DNA from: Stieleria neptunia
Lineage (GTDB): Bacteria > Planctomycetota > Planctomycetia > Pirellulales > Pirellulaceae
Assembly (NCBI RefSeq): GCF_007754155.1
Contig: NZ_CP037423.1
Span: forward strand, 9,048,938-9,112,937
Direction of reading: 5' to 3'
DNA: 64,000 nt
The notes beneath the pieces were generated by a model, which had not been told where the DNA came from, did not search any database, and saw nothing but the letters and a program-made list of their open reading frames with translations. Of the stretch, positions 34,833 to 42,367 are shown in pieces. Numbering within the stretch: position 1 is the first letter of the stretch; each line of letters starts with the position of its first letter. Both the position numbers and the translations under genes were made by a program.

Positions 34833-36845
34833 ATCGGGATAGGGACCCGGATTGCTCCGGGTTCCCTCCCACACCACCTAGCATGCGGGTCCGCCCGGGG
34901 CAGGCTAGCACAGTGCGGTTCGCCGTTTCGGAGCAAGCGCGCTCCATCGTTCTTCAAGCGTGAATAAGCCTTGAGACTGCAGCCAGGCGTTCGATAAGGC
35001 TCGGTGAACGCCAGACGTCGTTGAGAGACGCCAAGGCCCCTTGCCCGAATGGGCCGGAGGGTAGGCTTCATCGTAGGAGCCTCCAAGAGCTTGCAGCTTC
35101 TTCAATCGGGTGCGTGGTAAGCGCCAATTGCTCCAGTAGCACGCTCGGACCCGTCGCCCCGAGTGAGTTGGGTTGGGGCACTTGTCCAAAGTGAGCGTTA
35201 GACTCTTGCGTTGCTCTAATACGAAGTAATCGATCCAACCTCGAAGGTACAGCCGAAGTTCCCGAAACCGCCGACGCATCGAAATGCCGCGGTTGCGGGT
35301 CAAAATTGCTTTTGCCCGTTGTTTGAACTTCTTGAGACTCTTCGGCCTCACTCGGATCTGGCCGCCGAAACCATGGAATTGGTAGCCGAGAAAATCGACA
35401 CCGGCGGTTCGGCAGCCGCGACTTTTGTCGCGATTGACGACCAGTTTCAGTGTCCCAGTGAGATAACGTTCCACCGAGTGGAAAACACGGCGGGCCGAGC
35501 GCTCCGATCGTACGAAGATCAGAAAGTCGTCGGCGTAGCGAACAAAGCGGAGACCCCGTTGCTCAAGAACCTTGTCAAAATCATCCAACAAGATGTTGGC
35601 CAACAAGGGAGATAACGGGCCGCCTTGCATCGTGCCTTCGGTGGAAGGTTGGAGGATGCCATCGACCATCACGCCCGCACGCAGATAGCGACCGATCAGC
35701 TTCAGGAGTACACGGTCGTGGACCTTACGAGACACGCGTGCCATTAAGACATCGTGATGGACGCGATCGAAGAACTTCGAAAGGTCCATGTCCACGCACC
35801 AGCGGAAACCGCTGCGAATCGTTTGTTGGATCTGCTTTGCAGCTCCATGTGCGGAACGCTTGGGTCGAAACCCGAAACTCGATTCGGAGAAACCGGGATC
35901 GAAAATCGGGGTCAAGACTTGCAGGATGGACTGTTGGATCAAGCGATCAATCACGTTTGGAATACCGAGATCTCGCGTGCCGCCATCCGGTTTGGGAATC
36001 GACTTACGCCGGGAGGGCCCCGGGCGGTAAGTTCCTTCCAAGAGTTGTCGGCGAACTTCTGGCCAATGGTGCCGGAAGGTCTCGAAGAATGCGTCAAGGG
36101 TGATGCCATCGGGCCCGGGGGCCCCTTTGTTGGCTTTGACGTTCTTCCAAGCGCGCTCAATGTTAGCGTCGTCGACAACTGCTTCCATCAGAGAAAATAG
36201 AGAACGGTTCAAGGCTGACTTCTCCGTGGCCGCCGAAGCCGCAAGGCTCGACTGAGGTTTGTGCGCGGTGTCTGGAAGACACGATGCGTTGGGATTCTTC
36301 GAGGTCACGGGTGGTTCGTTCCTTGTGAAATGACGTTCAGCCCTTCGCCAAGCCGTTGGAATACGGCCAATGGCTACTATGGCTTTTGCTGACTTCTCAG
36401 AGCACGGAATGCGTTACCACATCCGCCCCACCTTTCGGGCAAGCCCTACTCGCGGGTACGCGTCTGAGATCTCCCCAAATAAGGGGCTCCCGTAACCGGG
36501 AGCATCGTGATCTGTCCCTGCCCAAGCTCCCCATTTACCTACGCCCTTTCTTCCGGTTTGGCTTCGCGGTCAGCAGCCCGCTCGCCTGGAGTCGTCGGCC
36601 TCGTATGAGGTTTCTGTTCGTAACCTGGCAGGTCTCGGCGAGAATGTGGTCGACGGCGGTGTTCAGGTCGACACTTACGCACACATTCGCAGGCTTCCTC
36701 TCCACGGTCTGTCACCTCGCCGCAGTTGCCCTCGCCTCGTACTCTCTTTCGTTAGAATTTCATTTGGTAGACTGACCTCTCGAAAGAACCGGAACTAAGT
36801 ACAGGGGACTTGCACCCCACAAGATCACGCCCATGTTGGGCGTAC
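34833..36845 (-). mobile_element. Group II intron, copy 2 (head-to-tail with copy 1)
   Basis: Starts at the base after copy 1 and has the same length. The only difference I noticed is C at 32982 against T at 34995, a silent change in the reverse transcriptase. No exon sequence remains between the copies. Confidence 0.82.
34905..36308 (-). CDS. Group II intron reverse transcriptase/maturase, copy 2
   Basis: Same 467-residue protein as at 32892. All RT motifs, including YADD, are intact. Two identical adjacent copies in the same orientation imply very recent insertion or duplication. Confidence 0.9.
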   Translation of the reverse strand: MTSKNPNASCLPDTAHKPQSSLAASAATEKSALNRSLFSLMEAVVDDANIERAWKNVKANKGAPGPDGITLDAFFETFRHHWPEVRRQLLEGTYRPGPSRRKSIPKPDGGTRDLGIPNVIDRLIQQSILQVLTPIFDPGFSESSFGFRPKRSAHGAAKQIQQTIRSGFRWCVDMDLSKFFDRVHHDVLMARVSRKVHDRVLLKLIGRYLRAGVMVDGILQPSTEGTMQGGPLSPLLANILLDDFDKVLEQRGLRFVRYADDFLIFVRSERSARRVFHSVERYLTGTLKLVVNRDKSRGCRTAGVDFLGYQFHGFGGQIRVRPKSLKKFKQRAKAILTRNRGISMRRRFRELRLYLRGWIDYFVLEQRKSLTLTLDKCPNPTHSGRRVRACYWSNWRLPRTRLKKLQALGGSYDEAYPPAHSGKGPWRLSTTSGVHRALSNAWLQSQGLFTLEERWSALAPKRRTALC

Positions 36846-37595
36846 TGCAACGGAGCCGGGCTTGCATGATTCCACCAATGGAGAGTCCAACGTCCCGGCC
36901 CGCTGATCGCCGCCGTTGAACTGAATCGAATTGCGTTTCGCTTCGACGGTTAACGTGCGGTCGCGGTGGGCTGAGGTGGTGTGGGACTTCGGGCCATAGG
37001 CTGACGCCAGATTCTTGAACCCTCTGGCCCGAGGTCGTCCGCGTTTTGGTGCGACAAGCGTCTTGATCTCTTGTGGCCCATCGTGTGATCCACCGGCGCA
37101 GGACGCCCCCGTCACTCGCGTCGTGTGGTCCGAGGGTGTTTCTCTTTTGCGAAGAGACGAATCCGATCGAACGCACGACGCGCCGATCCTTGGGAGTCGT
37201 GCGTCTCGGGATGTTTGAAGTGCACCACTGAGATCAAAACGCGGTCAGCACAATCCACCAGACGTCTGGCTAGGAGAGATCGCCACAATAGAGCGCAAAG
37301 GACGCAAAAGGTGCGTGCGGATTACGAATAGAACCGCCATTCGATGGTGCGTTTGATGCACCGCGAACGAAAAGTTGCGGCAGCGCCCAAAGGGCGTCCG
37401 CGCGGCCGCCGACGCAAGTAGCGTTCTTACCTTTTGTGCCCTTTGAGCTCTTTCGCGGCCAAACGCTCCGCGTCTTGACGCTTCCGGCTGGTTGGGAAAA
37501 AGACTTGCCTCCAGCGATCGTTCCCGAGTTTCCGGTCGGTCTCGGAGGGCATTGAGCCGGACGTTGCGCTCGACACAGTGATGAGATTCGCTGCA

Positions 37596-37690
37596 ACCCC
37601 GTCCGGGGTCGAGGGGTGGATTGGGGGCGTGGTCCGGAGGTGGCGCTGCGCTGACCGCCGGCTACTCGCTGTGATCCCTCCGGGATAGCG
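37596..37690. repeat. Intergenic repeat (TCCGGAGGTGGCGCTGCGC type), copy 1
   Basis: CCGTCCGGGGTCGAGGGGTG, then TCCGGAGGTGGCGCTGCGCT and TGTGATCCCTCCGGGATAG. Related copies lie at about 40098-40157 and 41402-41497. Confidence 0.65.
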
Positions 37691-37894
37691 TGGACGCTCG
37701 TTGCGTTAACATTCGCCGACGCCAGCTTCTTGAGTCCTCTGAGCGTTCAACTCATTAAGACTGCCTATCCGATTCAAACAACGATCGGGAAATGGCCATC
37801 TTTTGTGGACGACGCAAGAGGCACAACCGGAAGGCTTTTAAAATCGTACAATACACAATGGCGGAGAATCGGCTCAAACACGAGAATGTTCCTC

Positions 37895-38094
37895 GACAGG
37901 TTTGCTTACGAACTCACTCGGATCTGGTCGCCGAAACCGTGGAATGGGTAGCCGAGAAACTCGACACCGGCGGTTTGACAGTCGCGACTTTTGTCGCGAT
38001 TGACGCCCCGTTTGAGTATTCCAGTGAGAGAACGTTCCACCGAACAGAAACCCCGGTGTGCCGAACAAAGCGGAGCCCCATTTTGCTTTCACTC
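37895..38094 (-). pseudogene. Fragment of a third group II intron reverse transcriptase
   Basis: About 200 bp similar to 33325-33530 and 35338-35543, the middle of the RT gene (after YADD, around LVVNRDKSRGCRTAGVDFLGYQ). It is diverged, frameshifted and truncated on both sides. The upstream extension of the sulfatase frame reads through it on the opposite strand. Confidence 0.65.
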
Positions 38095-38127
38095 CTGAAT
38101 CGCACCGATCCCGATCGATTCCAATTC

Positions 38128-39717
38128 ATGCTGACCCCATCGATGATACGATTGATTTGCAGCGGGCTGGTCCTGTACTTTCTGGTGTGCCAAACGGTCA
38201 TCGAGGCAGCTCGACCGAACATCATTCTGGTGATGGCGGATGACTTGGGCTGGTCAGACATCGGTTGCTTTGGCGGTGAGATCCGCACGCCGCAGATTGA
38301 CTCGTTGGCTCGGGAGGGACTGCGGTTCACGCAATTTTACAACAACGCCGTTTGTGGTCCCACGCGGGCGTCACTGTTGACCGGGCTTTATTGTCAGCAA
38401 ACTGGCCACCGTGGCGATCACTGGAATCAGCCCAAGGACTATTCCAAGTGCGTGTTGATTTCCGAACTGCTGCAAAGTGCTGGCTACCACACCATGATGG
38501 TCGGCAAGTGGCAGGGACGCGACCTGGCACTCGACCGTGGCTTCGATCGGTTTTTCGGTCCGATGTGCCAAGCAAAAATCAGCTACTTCCACGAAGTGCA
38601 GCAGAACCCGTATTATCTCAATCGGGAAAGGTTTCAGCTCCCCGAGGATTTCTATCTCACAGAATCGCTCAATCATTATGCCGTGCAGTTCTTGAAAGAA
38701 GCGATGACCACGGACAAACCCTTCTTTCTCTACGTGGCACAGATTGCTCCGCATTGGCCGTTACATGCCCGTGAAGCTGACATTGCCGCCTACCGGGAGC
38801 AATATCGAGAACGCGGATGGGACGAATGGCGCGGCGCACGATTTGAATCTCAACAGAAATCGCAGCTCATCCCTCCGAACTGGAAACTCACCCCGCGTCC
38901 CCCAGAGATCAAGGATTGGAAGGACGGCGTCCATCAAGACTGGCAGGCCGAACGGATGGCCGTTTACGCCGCTCAAGTCGCCGCGATTGACAAAGGTCTG
39001 GGGGAACTCTTGACCGTTCTGAAAGAGAGTGGACAAGAACAGAATACTCTCGTCCTGTTTCTCTCGGATAACGGCGCAGCACCTGATGGTGGCATCGGTC
39101 CATCGAAAAGCGGTTTTGGATTTGCCCCTAACCAGCCCAACAACCGGTGGCGACTGGATCAGGTTGCGATCCGCCCGGGAAGCGGCCCGGATAACCTTCC
39201 GGGGTCTCCTGATACTTTTGCTGCCTACGGCTTGGCCTGGGCGACTCTCAGCAACACGCCCTTTCGCAGTACGAAACTCTCAGGCTACGAAGGTGGTATT
39301 CGCACTCCATTGCTGGCGAAATGGCCTGCCGTCCTATCCGGGGATCAACAAAGCGATGAGGTGGGCCATGTCATGGATCTGATGGCAACGTGCCTCGACA
39401 TCGCTGGTGTGAAATACCCCACCGAGTTTCGCGGTCGAAATCCGGTTCCAATTGAAGGGAAAAGTTTGCGACCGGTATTTGAGGGCAAGCCCCGCCAGGG
39501 ACATGACGTGCTCTGCTGGAGCGTCCCCCGACACCATGTTGTCCGCATGGGCAAGTGGAAAGCCATTCGTCCTCGGCGAGGTGGCGACTGGGAACTCTTT
39601 GATTTGGAAGCAGATGGCACCGAGACAACCGATCTCGCTCGGCGTGAGCCCGGTCGAGTTCAGCAACTGGCCCGGCAGTTTGAGCTCTGGCATCAGCGTG
39701 TGCAGGATCCGTTCTAA
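38128..39717 (+). CDS. Exported arylsulfatase-type sulfatase
   Basis: 529 residues from ATG 38128 (ATG 38143 is also possible). A signal peptide (MIRLICSGLVLYFLVCQTVIEA) is followed by NIILVMADDLGWSD, the first metal-binding Asp pair. The Cys-type sulfatase signature CGPTR sits at residues 76-80, so Cys76 should be converted to formylglycine. HTMMVGKWQG and FLSDNGAAPDGG complete the active site. The substrate is unknown; planctomycetes use many such enzymes on marine sulfated polysaccharides. The last codons (VQDPF) and stop lie in sequence repeated at 41649-41700. Confidence 0.9.
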   Translation: MLTPSMIRLICSGLVLYFLVCQTVIEAARPNIILVMADDLGWSDIGCFGGEIRTPQIDSLAREGLRFTQFYNNAVCGPTRASLLTGLYCQQTGHRGDHWNQPKDYSKCVLISELLQSAGYHTMMVGKWQGRDLALDRGFDRFFGPMCQAKISYFHEVQQNPYYLNRERFQLPEDFYLTESLNHYAVQFLKEAMTTDKPFFLYVAQIAPHWPLHAREADIAAYREQYRERGWDEWRGARFESQQKSQLIPPNWKLTPRPPEIKDWKDGVHQDWQAERMAVYAAQVAAIDKGLGELLTVLKESGQEQNTLVLFLSDNGAAPDGGIGPSKSGFGFAPNQPNNRWRLDQVAIRPGSGPDNLPGSPDTFAAYGLAWATLSNTPFRSTKLSGYEGGIRTPLLAKWPAVLSGDQQSDEVGHVMDLMATCLDIAGVKYPTEFRGRNPVPIEGKSLRPVFEGKPRQGHDVLCWSVPRHHVVRMGKWKAIRPRRGGDWELFDLEADGTETTDLARREPGRVQQLARQFELWHQRVQDPF

Positions 39718-39770
39718 TCCAGTCCTGTCACCGACCCAGCTGAGGGCCGACACAGTTCGGGCGTCCGAAC
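39698..39770. repeat. IS91-end-like remnant at the sulfatase 3' end
   Basis: CAGGATCCGTTCTAATCCAG and CCGACCCAGCTGAGGGCCG recur at 41649-41700. The layout TTCTAAT...GCCGACAnAGTTC resembles the IS91-like right end at 29140-29190. Confidence 0.5.
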
Positions 39771-39780
39771 GATCCTCGCG

Positions 39781-39957
39781 TTGAATGATGAAGGATTCTT
39801 TGGCACTGGGGACGCACGTGCACAGGTCACGTTAATGGTCGTCGGTCACGTGCCCGAGGACATCTACGAGAAATGGATCACAACGCTTAATCTACCCGAC
39901 GTTGCAAAGCGATGCCTCGAATGGAACGATGACGCTCCCGATACGACAATACCCTGA
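39781..39957 (+). pseudogene. Small ORF or gene remnant
   Basis: 58 codons from TTG 39781 with protein-like content (LMVVGHVPEDIYEKWITTLN, VAKRCLEWNDDAP). The frame continues upstream without a good start, so it is probably the 3' end of a lost gene. Confidence 0.35.
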
Positions 39958-40379
39958 CGGTTGCGCACAACGCGCCGATCCCTGGGAGTCATCCACCTAC
40001 GGATGTTTCGAGTGCACCAATGAGATCAAGACGTGGCTTGCACCGCGACGCTGATGAAGGGCGTGCAAGTGATTCTTGTGGCGGAGAGAATTCGAAGTGT
40101 GGTCCGGAGGTGGCGCTGCGCTGACCTCCGGCTATTCGCTGTAATCCCTTCGGGACGTCGATTCTTTTTCTGCAGGATTTGGCAACCGATTTCGTCTCTC
40201 TCCCTCTGGGAGAGACGGCGTTTGCGCAGCAAGCAAACGCCAGAGAGGGCCGGCGGCTTGCGAAAGTCTTGACGGCTTCCGCTACGATCAACTCCGCCAC
40301 TTAGACAATCGACGTCCGGCGGGATGCCGTGGACGCTGTTTTGTGGCGTCTTTGGTATAAATGATGTTTGGCAGACGGT
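39958..40379. other. Non-coding repeats
   Basis: Contains copies of the ACGCGCCGATCCCTGGGAG block (39971) and of the TCCGGAGGTGGCGCTGCGC repeat (40101). A TCTCTCCCTCTGGGAGAGACGG hairpin lies at about 40197. No gene. Confidence 0.5.
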
Positions 40380-40465
40380 GAAGCATGAATTGCGCGGTAG
40401 GACGGGATTGGTGGTTTCTACTCTGATTGCGCGTCTTTCGCCCGTCCCGCGTGATTTCTGACGTT
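40380..40465. other. Relic attC-like site
   Basis: The left arm GAATTGCGCGGTAGGACGGG pairs with CCCGTCCCGCGTGATTTC and is followed by GTT at 40463. The AAC is not preserved. It precedes the next gene by 12 bases, just as in the array. Confidence 0.55.
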
Positions 40466-40477
40466 ATTCGATTGTAG

Positions 40478-40909
40478 ATGAACGACCCCTCAACCATTGT
40501 TGCTGAACGCTTCGACCGCATCGTTGCGGATATGGCGTCGAATGGATGTGCCCGTCCTGACGATTTGGCCGAAAATGATCGAACGATCTACTACATTGTC
40601 TCCACTCGCTGCGAAATGGACATGGGCGGCTTCAACTCCGTCTTTGACCAATTGCTTTCCGAAAGCGAGCTTGAGTATCTGATCACCTGCTTGAATCGGC
40701 TACATGCGACTTCACTAGCGAATGCTTTTTCGCGCGCTCATGAGGCATTGAGGGCTGTTCGGTTTTTCGACGACAACGGTGGCGCCGACAACATGATTTC
40801 CGACTTTGATCGAGCAGATGGCACTGGTCTGCTTGAAGCGATAGAAGAGGAGCTTCGAGCAGGTGAAGAATTATGGATGCTGGACAGCACACTTGCCGTT
40901 CTTCCTTAG
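40478..40909 (+). CDS. DUF4375 (DMP19-like) protein, probable cassette gene
   Basis: 143 residues. The block YYIVSTRCEMDMGGFNSVFDQLL, followed by ELEYLITCLNRLHATSLANAFSRAHEALR, is the DUF4375 pattern. ATG 40478. After the TAG stop the same frame continues open for 73 codons with protein-like sequence (see findings). Function unknown. Confidence 0.75.
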   Translation: MNDPSTIVAERFDRIVADMASNGCARPDDLAENDRTIYYIVSTRCEMDMGGFNSVFDQLLSESELEYLITCLNRLHATSLANAFSRAHEALRAVRFFDDNGGADNMISDFDRADGTGLLEAIEEELRAGEELWMLDSTLAVLP

Positions 40910-41131
40910 CCCAAACCGGCAAATGACAAATCGATTAAGCGGTCCAACGAGCAGAACGGAACGAACCTCGAGATCGAAAAAACAGGTACGCCGCCGCTCA
41001 AATACTGGCTCACGAATCGCAAGAGGGAGTGTTGGGCTCGCGTCGTGTTCCCCGATGGAACCCACAAATGGGCACGCCTACGTGGTAGGCTCTTCCCTGG
41101 CAACGAGCCGCTTATCATCCTAGACGCTTAG
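40910..41131 (+). pseudogene. In-frame coding-like extension after the DUF4375 stop
   Basis: 73 codons without a start codon: LKYWLTNRKRECWARVVF, PDGTHKWARLRGRLFPGNEP. It reads as a genuine small domain, either separated from the upstream gene by a nonsense change or the tail of a lost gene. Confidence 0.4.
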
Positions 41132-41509
41132 CTCCCATTGCTCACGGAAATGGATGATGCCTCCGGGAGTGATGCATGGGTTGGAGATGGAGGCAGGAAA
41201 ATTTTGGGTAGGAAGAGAGAACACGATCGTTGCGCGGGTGCTTCGTTTTCCAATCACCCATTTTCCTACCCGAAATCTTCCTACCTTGTTACTGCAGTCG
41301 GCTGGTTTGGAAACCGACTTAACCCCAGCGATCGCTCCCGATGTTTCGGCCGGGATCCGGGTTTCCATTGAGCTGGAGGCGCGGTGCCGGGTTACGCTGC
41401 GACCCCGTCCGGGGTCGAGGGGTGGATTGGGGGCGTGGTCCGGAGGTGGCGCTGCGCTGACCTCCGGCTACTCGCTGTGATCCCTTCCGGGATAGCTCGG
41501 GCGCTGTGT
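41132..41509. other. Non-coding repeats
   Basis: A GGTAGGAAG...CTTCCTACC inverted repeat around 41208-41284, then the longest copy of the TCCGGAGGTGGCGCTGCGC repeat (41402-41497). No gene. Confidence 0.5.
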
Positions 41510-41766
41510 TGGGGGAAGGTTTTTCGCACTTGGTAGGGCTGGTCGTGCGAAAACGGAACAAGAAAGTGCAACGGTGGTCGCGGCCGAAGCGGACCGGCCC
41601 GTCCGCCATCCAGCTCGGGCTCATCGGGCACCAAAATGCTGGCACGCCCTGGCAGGATCCGTTCTAATCCAGTCCTGTCGCCGACCCAGCTGAGGGGCGG
41701 CAAAGTTCGGGCGCACGATCGATCCCCGCTGCTCCGCAGGTGCGGATAGATCGCAATTCGTCATGC
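41510..41766 (+). pseudogene. Remnant of an IS91-like element 3' end
   Basis: GGGGGAAGGTTTTTCG and GAAAGTGCA match the transposase C-terminal codons at 29014-29074. Then comes TTCTAATCC and a degenerate end hairpin region, GATCGATCC...GGATAGATCGCAATTCGTC. The frame is destroyed. Confidence 0.6.
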
Positions 41767-41834
41767 GGGGACGAGTGCTCCACTCTCGTAGGCAAACCTC
41801 AGAGTTTTGACAATCATGGTGAGAAAGAAATCAA

Positions 41835-42203
41835 ATGATTGAGTCCAGCCTCGACACGACGAAATCCATCTTGCATGTGCGGCCCGAAGCCGCGCTTGAG
41901 AAGACCGACTTTGAGAAGCTCGCAGAGAAGGTGGATCCCTTTATCAAGACCAGTGGCGGACTCCGTGGCCTGATCATTGACGCGCCGACGTTCCCGGGCT
42001 GGGAGAGTTTTGGCGCCATGGTTGCTCATTTTTGCTTTGTCCGAAACCACCACAAGCGTATCGAAAAGGTTGCCATTGTCACGGACTCCGTCCTCGGCGA
42101 CATGGCCGAGCGGTTGGCCTCCCATTTTGTCGCTGCGGAGATCAAGCATTTTCCCGTTGGCGAGGTCGAGGCTGCGAGACAGTGGATGACCGGCAGCCAG
42201 TGA
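41835..42203 (+). CDS. SpoIIAA/STAS-like protein
   Basis: 122 residues. LRGLIIDAPTFPGWESFGAMVAHFCFVRNHHKRIEKVAIVTDS followed by HFVAAEIKHFPVGEVEAARQWM matches the SpoIIAA-like STAS family, small soluble proteins of unclear, probably regulatory or lipid-linked role. ATG 41835 has GAGAAAG upstream. It may have been a cassette gene, as a relic of an attC-like left arm follows at 42273. Confidence 0.85.
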   Translation: MIESSLDTTKSILHVRPEAALEKTDFEKLAEKVDPFIKTSGGLRGLIIDAPTFPGWESFGAMVAHFCFVRNHHKRIEKVAIVTDSVLGDMAERLASHFVAAEIKHFPVGEVEAARQWMTGSQ

Positions 42204-42272
42204 TCGATGGAGCTTCTCGTGCTGGATACTTCGTTCAGATTGGTTGTGCTCGACAAGCTGAACATCGGCGCA

Positions 42273-42300
42273 TCACCAGACGATGCACGTGGGTCGTCGG
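42273..42300. other. Relic attC-like left arm
   Basis: CACCAGACGATGCACGTGGG resembles the left arm of the type B sites. No right arm or GTT is found before 42360. Confidence 0.45.
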
Positions 42301-42308
42301 GGCGAACC

Positions 42309-42358
42309 CTACGGACGACGGCCCGGAAGGGCCATCGTACATGCGAAACGCGGTCGCC
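42309..42358. repeat. Intergenic repeat GACGGCCCGGAAGGGCC, copy 1
   Basis: GACGACGGCCCGGAAGGGCC and then ATCGTACATG and GCGGTCGCCT, also found at 61610-61650. Confidence 0.6.
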
Positions 42359-42367
42359 TCGCGCGTG

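Larger units (their letters stand above)
32810..36917. other. attC-like site 45, split by two group II introns
   Basis: The left part is AACCAAGCCG (32810-32819). The right part (36846-36917) starts TGCAACGGAGCCGGGCTTG and ends GATCGCCGCCGTT. Joined, they give a site of 82 bp whose left arm matches the type D sites. Confidence 0.7.
36918..38127. other. Degenerate non-coding region with repeat and intron debris
   Basis: No gene. The start (GTTGAACTGAATCG) resembles the left junction of the IS91-like element (GTTGAACTTAATCG). It contains an ACGCGCCGATCC...GATCAAAACG block repeated at 39971, a TCCGGAGGTGGCGCTGCGC block repeated at 40101 and 41433, and an intron remnant at its end. Confidence 0.55.

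Noticed and set aside
33306..36200. Plus-strand ORFs across the introns (33306, 33741, 34343, 35319, 35754, 36356)
   Set aside because: They are antisense shadows of the intron reverse transcriptases and ribozyme domains.
17818..36308. Diversity-generating retroelement (bAvd-like protein plus reverse transcriptase)
   Set aside because: The reverse transcriptases are group II intron maturases within their own introns, and no template/variable repeat pair is visible near the four-helix-bundle genes.
37792..38127. Upstream extension of the sulfatase (112 residues)
   Set aside because: It reads through an intron remnant and has no signal peptide; the signal peptide begins at 38128 or 38143.
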